A stretch of DNA of 64,000 nucleotides, taken from GH45 sp046704385. Lineage in GTDB: Bacteria; Bacteroidota; Bacteroidia; Bacteroidales; SZUA-534. The translations under genes and the position numbers were made by a program. Below the pieces are notes generated by a model. The model saw only the letters and a program-made list of their open reading frames with translations. It had not been told where the DNA came from and made no database searches. Location of the stretch: assembly GCA_046704385.1 (NCBI GenBank), contig JBJKSB010000036.1:67108-131107 (forward strand), in the 5' to 3' direction. Position 1 is the first letter of the stretch. The number at the start of each line of letters is the position of its first letter. Shown here in pieces: positions 10,901-18,617 of the stretch.

Positions 10901-13885
10901 GCGAGTGATTATTTTATCCTGATGAACGATCTTGATTTTACTGGAAGTGAATTCGACAATATTAATAGTACCAAAGGATGGGATCCAATAGGTGATATCA
11001 CATCACCGTTTTCCGGTAGCTTCAATGGTGACGGTCATAGTATTAGCAATTTATTTATAAACAGTAGCTTATATTATGTTGGTTTATTTGGTTATATTGA
11101 TGGAGCTACTATTGATAGCCTGGGAATTAATAACTGTAATATAACAGGGGGTTATGTTATAGGAGGTTTGGCAGGATATACGTCTAATTCATCGACTATT
11201 TCGAATTGTTATGTAACTGGTGAAGTTACTTCAGTTGTGCTTGGAGATGATGATGTTGGTGTAGGAGGACTGGTTGGAAATAATTATTCATCAAACATTT
11301 CGGATTGCCATACAGAGGTAAAGGTATTAAATAATAATGAATATTATTATACTGGAGGCCTGGTAGGATTTAATTATAATTCATCACCTATTTCTAATTG
11401 TTATGCAACTGGTGATATATCCAGTTATACTAATGCAGGAGGATTAGTAGGATGGAATGGTTCTTCATCGCCCATTTCGAATTGTTATGCAACTGGTGAT
11501 GTCACAGGAATTATTACAGAAAATGATGAATCTGGTATTGGAGGACTGATAGGATATAATTATTCGTCAGCTATCTCGAGTTGTTATGCAACCGGTAATG
11601 TTTCTGGTGATTTTTATACTGGAGGATTGGTGGGATGGAACGATTCTCAATCGCCAATTTCGGATTGTTTTGTAACTGGTGATGTTTCTGGTAGCCGATA
11701 TATCGGTGGTTTGCTAGGATATAATAGTTCTGCATCGCCCATCTCGAATTGCTATTCTTCTGGAAATGTGCTGGGATCAACTAAAACTGGTGGATTTATC
11801 GGAGAAAATTTTTCATTAATTATCAATAGTTTTTATGATACAGGCACTTCAGGTTTAAGCGCTGGAATTGGAGCAGAGAATAATGGCCAGACAGTTACCG
11901 GAATAAATACTTTACAATTTAATGATACTACAAATTATTTTACAGGCTGGAATTTCGACACCGTTTGGCATATTGCTTATGTTTGTGATATTGATACAGT
12001 TTTGCGGCCTTATTTAAGCTGGCAGAACATTCATAAAACTTCGTTTATTGCTGGTGCTAATGGTTCAATTTCCGGAGATACTGTCAGTTACGTTGGAAAC
12101 GGGTGTAATGCACTCACAAGCGTAACTGCCGTGCCAGATGCTACTTACCATTTTGTAGAATGGCAAAACGCAGGTGGTGCCAGTATTACAAATGATAATC
12201 CTTTGACCTTGACAAATGTAATAAGTGATAGTAGTTTAGTTGCCATATTCAGCAATCTTTATGATGTAAACTTTACTGCAGGAATAAACGGTTCAATATC
12301 AGGGACAACACCGCAGATTGTTATTAATGGTTCAAATGCAACAGCAGTAACTGCTATACCCGATGCCAATTATCATTTTGTGAAATGGCAAACTTCAAAC
12401 GGTGATAGCATTACTAATACCAATCCATTGACCGTTACCAATGTAGTAAGCGATACAAGTTTGGTTGCCGTATTTGAAATTGATTCATATCAGGTAAGCC
12501 TTACAACCGGAACAAATGGTTCAATAACAGGTGACACTTCTCAGGTTGTAAATCATGGCTCAGATGCGACAGCAGTAACAGCAGTTCCGGATGCCAATTA
12601 TCATTTCGTGGAATGGCAAACAACCAGTGGTGATAGCATAACAAACGATAATCCGTTGACCGTAACGAACGTTGTGAGCGACACAAGTTTAGTTGCGGTA
12701 TTTGAAATTGATTCTTACAATGTAAGCTTTACTGCCGGAGCAAATGGTTCAATAACCGGCACAACATCTCAGGTTGTAAATCACGGCTCAGATGCAACAG
12801 CAGTAACAGCAGTTCCTGATGCCCATTATCACTTTGTGGAATGGCAAACAACCAGTGGCGATAGTATCACAAATGATAATCCTTTGACAATGACAAATGT
12901 TGTTAGTGATAGCAGTTTGGTTGCGATATTTGAAATTGATTCTTACGATGTAAGTTTTACAGCAGGAGCAAATGGTTCAATAACCGGCACAACATCCCAG
13001 GTTGTAAATCACGGGTCAGATGCGACAGCAGTAACAGCTGTACCTGATGCCCATTATCACTTTGTGGAATGGCAAACAACCAGTGGAGACAGCATCGCAA
13101 ACGTCAATCCTTTGACATTGACTAATGTAGTAAACGATACAAGTTTAGTTGCTGTATTTGAAATCGATTCCTACAATGTAAACTTTACCGCAGGAGCAAA
13201 TGGTTCAATAACCGGCACAACATCTCAGGTTGTAAATCACGGCTCAGATGCAACAGCAGTGACAGCTGTGCCAGATGCCCATTATCACTTTGTGGAATGG
13301 CAAACAACCAGTGGCGATAGCATCACTAATAATAATCCGTTAACTGTGACCCAGGTTATAAGCGACAGTAGTTTAGTTGCCATTTTTGAAATCGATTCTT
13401 ACCAGGTTAACTTTACTGCCGGAACAAATGGTTCGATATCGGGTGAAACATTCCAGATTGTCAGTTATGGTTCTAATGCAACAGCCGTTACTGCCATACC
13501 AGATGCTAATTATCGTTTTGTGGAATGGCAGACAAATGGCGGGGACAGTATCACAAATGACAATCCGCTAACAATAACCAATGTGTTAAGCGATAGTAGT
13601 TTAATTGCCATTTTTGAATTATATTCATCAATAAATACTAACAATGAAACAGACCGACAGTTATCAATCTGGCCAAATCCTGCTTCTAATCAGTTAACGA
13701 TTGAAATTGAAAATATGCAAACCGGCAGATATGCTATTTTTAATATTGACGGGCGAATAATAAGCATGGGTTTGTTAACCGGAGATATCAGTATTATTGA
13801 TGTTTCTTTATTAAAAGGAGGTATTTATTTACTGAATGTGAATTATAATAGCAAAGCTGAAAGCAGAAAATTAATAATCAAATAA
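4910..13885 (+). CDS. Giant secreted GLUG-repeat protein with InlB-type repeats and T9SS tail
   Basis: A 2991-residue exoprotein. A signal peptide (about 1-36) is followed by six large units starting near residues 38, 421, 857, 1208, 1619 and 1975. Each opens with a DPYQITTIEEL-type segment and LMNDLDF, and continues with many GLUG motifs (GGLVGYNS, then ISNCYATG). The first five units end in a putative Ig-like module containing TWTPD and SVIATDAN. Residues about 2375-2903 are seven copies of a 75-residue divergent InlB B-repeat (NGSI, AVPDANYHFVEWQ, DTSLVAVFE). The last 75 residues, starting with SIWPNPASN and ending in KLIIK, are a type A T9SS sorting domain, so the protein is exported by T9SS and probably surface-attached. 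Such proteins are thought to act as adhesins, but the ligand is unknown. No enzymatic domain was seen. Confidence 0.93.
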   Translation: MKKLSRKHYGKSISNFLLFISFFSLVSVNAIATNPFSGGTGSAADPYQITTIVELDSMHNYLDSCFVLMNDLDFNGSIYDSINSTEGWIPLGNSSTRFTGTFDGAGYTISNLYINRSSTNYIGLFGYTNGAIIDSVKLINCDISGGQYTGTLVGLNYSTTSNCFATGTVSGSKYTGGLVGYNSGLTLSNCYANSNVFGGSYYSGGLVGYSDNSTISDCYATGKVTGASVNGGLVGYNKSTTISNCYSVGIVSGGSYLGGLIGSNDNGTLTNAYYNTETCERSIAMGYDNNSQTATGLTIEEMKQQSNFTGFDFTTVWAMTDNENFPMLQSVYNGPVILHDLETRTKINVLYKDTVRVVPMDNNIITLTLADAPAGMQLQDSIITWTPDSLATFSYSVIATDANMVSTKYTGSILVVPFDGAGTTGDPYQITTIDELSYIHNCLDCSYILMNNLDFSGSSYSSGSGWEPIGTVSIPFTGSLNGSGHTIDNLYINRSSTNNIGLIGYTDGSTVENLGLINCYVKGMYNVGALVANNVMSSTITNCYTTGVVIGNDRTAGIAANNSNSSSISNCYSEASASSSANNAGGVVAVNNSSSVSNCYATGKISGSQMIGGLVGDNSNSSPISNCYATGEVSGSSSVGGLVGYNSNSTVSNSYATGKVTGGNYVGGFVGGNYYATESNCYAVGSVSGNTNTAGFVGYNSYSTLTNAYYNTETCGQSIGIGWDNNSQTATGLTIEEMKQQSNFTGFDFTTVWTIIDNKNFPRLQSVYNAPVILHDFITRATINVIYKDTILVVLMDNNNITLTIENVPNGMLLQDSIISWTPDSLATFSFSVIATDANMVSTKYTGSILVTPFAGVGTADNPFQVTTIDELYYIRNCPADNYILMNDLDFDGSAYDNVNSTLGWLPLGNSSTPFTGSFDGDGHTISNLYINRPSTNYIGLFGNTSGAVIKNLGLMNSDITGAQYSGGMIGYNSSTTSNCFATGRVTGSQNTGGLVGYNSSSTISSCYATCEVVGTVNVGGLLGYNSSSSVSNCYTVGSVSGNTNAGGFVGTNAGATLSNVYYNTETCGQSSGIGTDNNSQTATGLTTEDMKQQGNFTGFDFTNIWTNTDGETFPHFISIYNSPVILQNLTTLTIIDVLYKDTVHVVPMDNNVITLTMEGAPTGMLLQDSIITWTPDSFGEFTFTLVATDANLWSNKYKCTIVVTPNGDGTVSNPYKIVTINDLNALRELPDGYFILMNDLDFNGSVYDSINSTEGWEPIGNASIPFTGSFNGSGHTISNLYIKRTTSYIGLFGYTNGANIDSVKLMNCNISGGQYAGSLIGYNYNSSTISNCYATFTITGSYSTGGLVGYNTNSSALSNCFANGIVSGIDDVGGLVGYNIYSSTLSNCFASGKVSGRNYIGGLVGLAYAGCSISNCYATGDVTGEGYVGGLVGKQYSTSTISESYSAGSTSGNTYTGGFIGDNEQSTLTNTYCNSETSGQSNAIGYDNNAQTVTWLTSNEMKLQSNFTGFNFTTVWTITDGETFPRLQSVYNPPFILHDLETRAVINVLYKDTVRVVPMDNNVITLTLQDAPVGMQIQDSIITWTPDTYGVYTFTLVATDANLWSNQYKCTVVVTPNGQGTEANPYEVTTIEELDAIRYLSNDYVVLMNDLDFSGSIYDSNNSVEGWEPIGTNTHPFRGNFNGNGHIINSLYINSSNSYTGLFGYISGATIDSIGITNCNVTGISNVGGLVGYAYSSSISNCYTTGKVTGESSVGGLVGFSYNSSTISNCYANCDVSGGSYIGGLVGFSYYASAISNCYSVGKVNGNSNVGGLLGRNYYSNSTVTNSYYNTETSGQSNGIGIDDNSQTVTGLTTLEMKQQSNFTGFDFTNIWTITNAKKFPRLNAVYDIPMILSTLSKIIALNDTYIDTIDVVRMDNDAITFSLESAPTGMQLQDSVITFTPNATGVYSFIVDATDANLFTSKYQFTLVVKPTGDGTQSNPYQITTIEELNTVRYLASDYFILMNDLDFTGSEFDNINSTKGWDPIGDITSPFSGSFNGDGHSISNLFINSSLYYVGLFGYIDGATIDSLGINNCNITGGYVIGGLAGYTSNSSTISNCYVTGEVTSVVLGDDDVGVGGLVGNNYSSNISDCHTEVKVLNNNEYYYTGGLVGFNYNSSPISNCYATGDISSYTNAGGLVGWNGSSSPISNCYATGDVTGIITENDESGIGGLIGYNYSSAISSCYATGNVSGDFYTGGLVGWNDSQSPISDCFVTGDVSGSRYIGGLLGYNSSASPISNCYSSGNVLGSTKTGGFIGENFSLIINSFYDTGTSGLSAGIGAENNGQTVTGINTLQFNDTTNYFTGWNFDTVWHIAYVCDIDTVLRPYLSWQNIHKTSFIAGANGSISGDTVSYVGNGCNALTSVTAVPDATYHFVEWQNAGGASITNDNPLTLTNVISDSSLVAIFSNLYDVNFTAGINGSISGTTPQIVINGSNATAVTAIPDANYHFVKWQTSNGDSITNTNPLTVTNVVSDTSLVAVFEIDSYQVSLTTGTNGSITGDTSQVVNHGSDATAVTAVPDANYHFVEWQTTSGDSITNDNPLTVTNVVSDTSLVAVFEIDSYNVSFTAGANGSITGTTSQVVNHGSDATAVTAVPDAHYHFVEWQTTSGDSITNDNPLTMTNVVSDSSLVAIFEIDSYDVSFTAGANGSITGTTSQVVNHGSDATAVTAVPDAHYHFVEWQTTSGDSIANVNPLTLTNVVNDTSLVAVFEIDSYNVNFTAGANGSITGTTSQVVNHGSDATAVTAVPDAHYHFVEWQTTSGDSITNNNPLTVTQVISDSSLVAIFEIDSYQVNFTAGTNGSISGETFQIVSYGSNATAVTAIPDANYRFVEWQTNGGDSITNDNPLTITNVLSDSSLIAIFELYSSINTNNETDRQLSIWPNPASNQLTIEIENMQTGRYAIFNIDGRIISMGLLTGDISIIDVSLLKGGIYLLNVNYNSKAESRKLIIK
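5020..12000 (+). repeat. Six degenerate kilobase-scale repeats coding GLUG units
   Basis: Units of about 1.05 to 1.3 kb start near 5023, 6170, 7480, 8531, 9764 and 10832. They share an opening segment, a run of GLUG motifs, the GQSxGIGxDNNSQT segment and, in the first five, the closing Ig-like module. Nucleotide identity between units is partial, which suggests old duplications. The last unit lacks the Ig module and runs into the InlB-type repeats. Confidence 0.85.
12031..13620 (+). repeat. Seven tandem 225-228 bp repeats (InlB B-repeat type)
   Basis: Copies start near 12031, 12257, 12482, 12710, 12938, 13166 and 13394. The four copies from 12482 to 13393 are almost identical at the DNA level and have an exact 228-base spacing. 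The outer copies are more diverged. This pattern fits recent expansion in the middle of the array by slippage or unequal crossover, and copy number may vary between strains or be collapsed in an assembly. Confidence 0.93.
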
Positions 13886-13894
13886 ACAAAGAAA

Positions 13895-13943
13895 GAACTC
13901 TAATAACCAGAAATTCATAATAGGTTATTAGAGCTCTTTTTTT
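13895..13943 (+). terminator. Rho-independent terminator after the giant GLUG gene
   Basis: An 11-bp perfect stem (CTCTAATAACC at 13898-13908 with GGTTATTAGAG at 13923-13933) and a 14-base loop are followed by a run of seven T at 13937-13943. Confidence 0.9.
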
Positions 13944-13998
13944 ATCTCTGTGTTGATTCATATAAATCAGTTCATGCACATTTTAAATCAAACTAAAA

Positions 13999-14512
13999 TC
14001 ACCCCAACTCCTGCTCTTTTTCATCTTCCATTAAATGATTCAAATCCTGCGGTTCGGCATGGATATATATCTCGCTGCGAGGTATAAGATTCTTCAATTC
14101 TGTCTCAATTTTATCGCACAGTTCATGTATCTGTTTGAGGTTTGAATCCGGGTCAACATGAATGTTAAATTTAATGAAAGTGTCAGCTCCTGCTGTGCGT
14201 ACTTTTAAGCTATGCATACGCTTTACTTCAGGATAATTACTTAAAACTGCCTTGACTTTTTGAATGGTTTTCTGGGGAGCTTTGTCGAGTAAAACATCAA
14301 TCGCTTTTTTGCCACCTTAAATAAAGCCCGCGAACGTGTAAAATCAACTATAATGGAGCTGATAACCACAATGTAACTCTCTATATGAGTATTCCCGGTA
14401 ATAAGCCTTTCAATGGCTTCATAAATAATCCATACACAAGTAATTTAAAACCCGTTAAAAATATGGCTGCAAGCACCGATACAAAAGCTACTTTATTTTT
14501 CTCTTTAACCAT
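13999..14512 (-). pseudogene. Cation diffusion facilitator (CDF) transporter, two internal deletions
   Basis: The minus strand reads as pieces of one CDF-family metal efflux protein. First comes MVKEKNKVAFVSVLAA..FKLLV, the N-terminus and first helix. A frame change leads to IYEAIERLITGNTHIE and VVISSIIVDFTRSRALFKVAKK, and then directly to AIDVLLDKAPQKTIQ and the soluble dimerisation domain up to the stop at 13999. The blocks that normally lie between these pieces, including the membrane helices with the zinc-site aspartates and histidines, are missing. Both junctions change frame and one creates a TAG. The C-terminal domain alone has an ORF (from 14217), but a metal transporter cannot be made. 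The remaining sequence is little eroded, so the deletions look recent, or are assembly errors. Confidence 0.88.
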
Positions 14513-14678
14513 GAAAAAAATTTTAATAATAACTATGATACTGTAAATCTTTTAACAAATTAAACTGATATAAATTACTAATTTAGAAAGCAAGGGTGAA
14601 TGCAATTTAGTAAAAAGTCATCAACAAAAAAGAGGCAATTGAGAAAAACAGGTAATGAGCAGGAATCAAACTGAGCCG

Positions 14679-14727
14679 AACTCTTACAAGGCGAGAGTTC
14701 ACCGCCAGGCTTTGCAATGCGGTGAAC
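14679..14727. repeat. Two adjoining inverted repeats
   Basis: AACTCT/AGAGTT (14679-14699) and GTTCACCGC/GCGGTGAAC (14697-14705 and 14719-14727) overlap by three bases, so only one can form at a time in full. The second has a 13-base loop. There is no T-run on either side. The element lies between the CDF pseudogene and a lipoprotein gene and could be a regulatory RNA structure or a repeat remnant. Confidence 0.4.
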
Positions 14728-14751
14728 AAAAATAGGCAATTTGCACTATAA

Positions 14752-15219
14752 TTATTTAATAAACATGTAATTATATCTGTCGCAACACGGAGCGTTAAGA
14801 ATCAATGTATCTCTATGGGTTAAATCAATCTGCTTCTCAGAATCAAATAAAACAGTTCCACTTAACGAATCTGGTATCAAACTAATCGTCAGACCATTAC
14901 TTTGATCTACAATATTTATTTTTCCAAATTCTTTAAGGGTATCTCCATTTGTGATACTATAAATTCCATTTTGTTTAAATACTATATTATCAAAATTCGC
15001 TTTATATCCATTTCCACTAAAACCACCTGAAATCTCAACCAGTTTCCAATTATTATATAGCTCTGTAAATTGTGTTGGAACAATATCGACTGAATAATAT
15101 CGATTAGCCAAGGCCGTATCAATGAAAGTTGATTTTAAACTTGAGTTTACCGTATTCTCCTTGTTACATGAAACAAATCCTATAAAAAGGATACATAAAA
15201 ATAAAAATGCTGTTTTCAT
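14752..15219 (-). CDS. Small lipoprotein of unknown function
   Basis: A 155-residue protein starting at ATG 15219; an upstream ATG at 15237 is possible, but MKTAFLFLCILFIGFVSC is a standard lipoprotein signal with the lipobox ending in Cys18. The mature part has alternating hydrophobic and polar strands (NNWKLVEISGGFSG, NIVFKQNGIYSI, TVLFDSEKQI), which suggests a lipocalin-like or META-like beta barrel. It contains a CC pair near the C-terminus. I do not recognise the family beyond this general resemblance. The gene stands alone between long spacers. Confidence 0.7.
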   Translation of the reverse strand: MKTAFLFLCILFIGFVSCNKENTVNSSLKSTFIDTALANRYYSVDIVPTQFTELYNNWKLVEISGGFSGNGYKANFDNIVFKQNGIYSITNGDTLKEFGKINIVDQSNGLTISLIPDSLSGTVLFDSEKQIDLTHRDTLILNAPCCDRYNYMFIK

Positions 15220-15473
15220 AGTCTTAAATTTTAACATTAATAATGTATTAAATATTAAATGAACAAATAACTGCTAATGATGCAAACTCCATTTTAAAAG
15301 TTGCGCGATATAAAAAAATGGCTAATGCTAAATACAACCTCAGGTTAACTTAACGAATTGAAGTTTTGGAAAAGATAATAAGAACGCTTCCAACTTTCCG
15401 TCTTTCTGCAATTCTAAATAACATTGACATAAATCACTGCATTTTAATCATATATCAGTTTTGTTAGTTTAAA

Positions 15474-16379
15474 CTAAGTTACCAGATTAACCAAAGCATT
15501 TTCCAGATCATGAAATTTGAAATGATAACCGGCGTTTATGATTTTTTCCGGTGAAACCCGGCTACCTTTTAAAATAATATCTGCGGCCTTACCAAAAATC
15601 AACCTTAAAAGGAGTGCAGGGGTATCCGGAAACCAAACTAATTTTTTAAGTACCCGGGCTAATGTTTCAGTAAATTCCCGGTTTGTTTTATAATCGGGTG
15701 CTGCGGCATTATAAACACCCTGCATTTGAATGTCCTCAACGGCTTTGATGTAAATACCACATAAATCATCAATGTGAATCCAAGGCATGAATTGCTCTCC
15801 GGTACCCAATACCGATCCGATTCCTAATTTAAAAGGTATCATCATTTTTGCCAGTGCTCCATGCTTTTTCGTAAGAACAACGCCTGTCCTTATTTTTACG
15901 GTGCGTATTCCCAACTGCTCAAAATGGTCTGCTGATTGTTCCCATTGTTTACATGTATCACCCAAAAAGTCACTTCCCGGCGGATCGGTCTCAGTGAAAA
16001 TATGATCAGTAGTAATGGCTCCATAATATCCAATTGCCGAGGCTGATATAAAAGCTTTTACCTGATTTTTATTTTCCTTGAGTTTTTCAAAAAGTAGCTG
16101 ACCCGACTTAACCCGGCTGTCAACGATTTGCTTTTTCCTTTTTGATGTCCACCTTTTACTGCCAATATTAGCTCCTGCCAGATGAATGATATAGTCGACT
16201 GATTTTAAAGCTTTATTTTCAATTTCATGCTTATCAATGTCCCAGGTATAAGCAGGTATTGCCTCATTAAGATGCTTTGACCGGGCCAGTATAGCAATGG
16301 AATATCCTTTATCTGTTAGCTTCCTGGCAAGATGATTACCAATAAGACCGCTTCCACCGGTAATTAATATTGAGGCCAT
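15474..16379 (-). CDS. TIGR01777-family NAD-dependent epimerase/dehydratase (SDR39U1, YfcH-like)
   Basis: A 301-residue extended short-chain dehydrogenase. The Rossmann glycine motif GGSGLIG is at residues 8-14, followed by YIIHLAGANIG, SASAIGYYG with the catalytic-region tyrosine, and the characteristic PWIHIDDLCGIY and GVYNAAAP segments. The C-terminal DUF1731 domain (KLVWFPDTPALLLRLIFG, then SRVSPEKIINAGYHFKF) is complete. The length is typical. The substrate of this family is not established. A lipocalin gene lies 39 bases upstream on the same strand, so the two are probably an operon. Confidence 0.93.
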   Translation of the reverse strand: MASILITGGSGLIGNHLARKLTDKGYSIAILARSKHLNEAIPAYTWDIDKHEIENKALKSVDYIIHLAGANIGSKRWTSKRKKQIVDSRVKSGQLLFEKLKENKNQVKAFISASAIGYYGAITTDHIFTETDPPGSDFLGDTCKQWEQSADHFEQLGIRTVKIRTGVVLTKKHGALAKMMIPFKLGIGSVLGTGEQFMPWIHIDDLCGIYIKAVEDIQMQGVYNAAAPDYKTNREFTETLARVLKKLVWFPDTPALLLRLIFGKAADIILKGSRVSPEKIINAGYHFKFHDLENALVNLVT

Positions 16380-16418
16380 TTTTAAGGTTTCTGATCTTTA
16401 TTTATAGCTTCATGCCTG

Positions 16419-16955
16419 TCATTCACCTAATTGTACAGTTGTTTTAAGTTTGGTCAAATCAAATCCCATTTCTTTTAATCGTGACAAGATTTGCTGATAA
16501 ACGGCTTCATCCATTTTGGGAGTTCTTGACAAAATCCACAAATATTTTTTGCTCGGATGGCTAACCACAGCGTAACTGTAATCATCAGCCAGGTCAATAA
16601 TCCAGTATTTTCCTTTGAATGGCCAAAAGAACTGAACTTTCAGTTTTGCATTACCTGTATTTTTAACCACAAAGGCTTTTCCCTTTATATACGATTGCTT
16701 TCCATTTACGCTGTCCCGGTTACATCTGTTCTCAACAATTACATATCCTTTTCCGCTTAACGCATATTCAGCCGTAGTGCAATGACAGCCCTTCTGAAAT
16801 GATTGGGGATAAGAGGCAATTTCAAACCATTTCCCTGCATACATATTTAAATCTACCTTTGGGACTGTTTTTAAAATTTGTGCCTGGGTTGTATTGGTCA
16901 CCATAAATATTAAGATAAAGGGTAAATATTTTTTGCTATTAAACTGTTGCATCAT
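16419..16955 (-). CDS. Lipocalin family protein (Blc-like), secreted
   Basis: A 178-residue protein with a signal peptide (about 1-25, cleavage probably after TQA). The lipocalin signature G-x-W-F-E-I-A is at 41-47, and YWIIDLADDYSYAVVSHP and YLWILSRTP are the later conserved strands of the Blc/ApoD group. Unlike E. coli Blc there is no lipobox cysteine, so it is probably soluble in the periplasm. Cys57 and Cys59 (KGCHCTTAEY) and Cys78 may form a disulfide. It likely binds fatty acids or lysophospholipids and is probably co-transcribed with the epimerase gene downstream. Confidence 0.92.
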   Translation of the reverse strand: MMQQFNSKKYLPFILIFMVTNTTQAQILKTVPKVDLNMYAGKWFEIASYPQSFQKGCHCTTAEYALSGKGYVIVENRCNRDSVNGKQSYIKGKAFVVKNTGNAKLKVQFFWPFKGKYWIIDLADDYSYAVVSHPSKKYLWILSRTPKMDEAVYQQILSRLKEMGFDLTKLKTTVQLGE

Positions 16956-17112
16956 AGAAATTTAGTTTTATGTACGATGCTAACTATAACAACAAACTCA
17001 GGCAGGTTGTTTTAAAATCATTTTCAGCTTTTTTATATTAAAAACAAAATTACCGGGAGGTTTTAGAATGGCCGGGATGGCTTACTTTATGGGTATTGCC
17101 GGGAAATGCTTA

Positions 17113-17583
17113 TTATTCTTTTTCTATTCTTTGTAAAACAATATGAAGTGGATAAAAGTCAAATTGTTTATAAAAATCCAATACCTGCTCATTCCCCACT
17201 CCTACTAACAACTTTTGGGTTTCCACATTATTTGCTTTTAACCATTGTATTGCCCGGTCAATAAATTGTTTCCCTAATCCCGATTTTCTAAAAGATTCAT
17301 CAACGTATATGGAATCAATCTCCCCAATTTTCGGATCTTCCTTATCAATTGTACTAATGCAATATCCAATAATCCTTTGTTCTTTTTCATCCATAGTATA
17401 TTCAAAAAGGATATCACCTGATTTAGAAATCATATTATGTTTTCGTTTTTCCCAGTTCATGTGTTGAAATCTGTCTTTAAAATAAGGTGATGCCTCATAA
17501 TGTATCTGATTCAGTTTTTCCCATAAAGGTTTAATCAGATCAATGTTATCGGGTTTTCCTGTCTTTATCTCGAATTTATCCAT
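17113..17583 (-). CDS. GNAT family N-acetyltransferase
   Basis: A 156-residue single-domain acetyltransferase. The start at ATG 17583 is preferred to 17610 because MDKFEIKTGKPDNIDLIKPLW begins at the first strand of the fold. The acetyl-CoA binding motif A is IDSIYVDESFRKSGLGKQFID, which holds the R-x-x-G-x-G loop, and GNEQVLDFYKQFDFYP is motif B. The substrate cannot be predicted. The gene stands alone, with 141 bases to the next gene upstream and 157 bases downstream. Confidence 0.9.
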   Translation of the reverse strand: MDKFEIKTGKPDNIDLIKPLWEKLNQIHYEASPYFKDRFQHMNWEKRKHNMISKSGDILFEYTMDEKEQRIIGYCISTIDKEDPKIGEIDSIYVDESFRKSGLGKQFIDRAIQWLKANNVETQKLLVGVGNEQVLDFYKQFDFYPLHIVLQRIEKE

Positions 17584-17724
17584 TTGTAATGACTTTTTGG
17601 TTACGTACACCTTTTAATGAAATGGCATATTGCAGTACTAAAAGTAATTTTCTGCTAAGCTTCATCGTTTTTTTGTGATCCATCAACGCCCGAAAAGCAT
17701 TGATACCAGTATGCAAGATACTAT

Positions 17725-18528
17725 TTATTCAGCAAAGTGATTTTTAATAATTTCTACTAATAAATCTTTTTCTTTTTGTGGAATCCATTCAATTAATCTT
17801 GCCGCAGCCGTTGGAGTTTCCCAAATATCAACATTTTTACTTTCGCCACCAACCAATTGCAAATACTGTGAAAGATATTCATGGTAAAACTTTAATCGTA
17901 TTTTATTAACCAAAGTTCGTTTTATCCTGGGCTCGTTTTCCGGTAATACAGCATATTTAAGCAACATTCTTGTTCTTGCTATATCTGAAAACCTATCGCC
18001 AACTGAGGCGTTTGTCCAATCAATCACCCATAATTTGTCTTTCGAGATCATAATATTATCCGGATGAAAGTCACCATGACAAAGAATCTTTTCATCTGGC
18101 AATAAATCAATATTTTTCAATAAGGCATCCTTTAGGTTTTCCTCTAAAGAATTGGTTTTTAGGATATTCTTTCTGAGTTTAAATTTTTGTGACGGAAATT
18201 CAGATTCAATTTTAACCTGAATTGACTGATGTAATTCCGCTAATCTTTTTGCCTCCCTTTTTAGTTTGAATGGATTTGCAGCTAGAACCTGCATCATGGT
18301 TTTGCCTGTAATCTTTTCATAAACTATACCCTGCCTGTTGTTTACGGTTATAAGTTCATCAACATTGGGTATGGGCAATCCTAAATTCAATAATTGAGTT
18401 ACTATATGTAATTCATGTTCGGTGAAATCCTTTGGAAAAGAAGTTCTGAAAAGCTTTAACACTTTATTGTCTGATATTTCAAATATCTCAGCTGTTCTTC
18501 CCTGCCCAACTAATTTTCCTAATTTCAT
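17725..18528 (-). CDS. Aminoglycoside phosphotransferase-like small-molecule kinase
   Basis: A 267-residue protein of the APH/choline-kinase fold. Lys25 in NKVLKLFR is the likely ATP lysine. The catalytic loop HGDFHPDN is at 151-158 (Asp153, Asn158), followed by VIDWTNAS with the metal-binding Asp170 and a SDIART segment. All key residues are present, so it should be active. Family members phosphorylate aminoglycosides, sugars, fructosamines or other metabolites. Sequence alone gives no reason to call it a resistance gene, and its neighbours give no hint. Confidence 0.88.
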   Translation of the reverse strand: MKLGKLVGQGRTAEIFEISDNKVLKLFRTSFPKDFTEHELHIVTQLLNLGLPIPNVDELITVNNRQGIVYEKITGKTMMQVLAANPFKLKREAKRLAELHQSIQVKIESEFPSQKFKLRKNILKTNSLEENLKDALLKNIDLLPDEKILCHGDFHPDNIMISKDKLWVIDWTNASVGDRFSDIARTRMLLKYAVLPENEPRIKRTLVNKIRLKFYHEYLSQYLQLVGGESKNVDIWETPTAAARLIEWIPQKEKDLLVEIIKNHFAE

Positions 18529-18617
18529 TTACACTGAACTTTAAGTATATTAAATATTTAATAAGTATAATCCGGAAAGCCACATATCAAACCGTGTTTA
18601 TGTTATTGAGCTTTTTC

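Noticed and set aside
13999..14217. The 72-codon CDF C-terminal ORF as a separate small gene
   Set aside because: The upstream pieces of the same protein are present but out of frame, so it is the end of a broken transporter gene.
17725..18528. APH-like kinase as an aminoglycoside resistance gene
   Set aside because: The fold is shared by many metabolic kinases and there is no resistance or mobile context.
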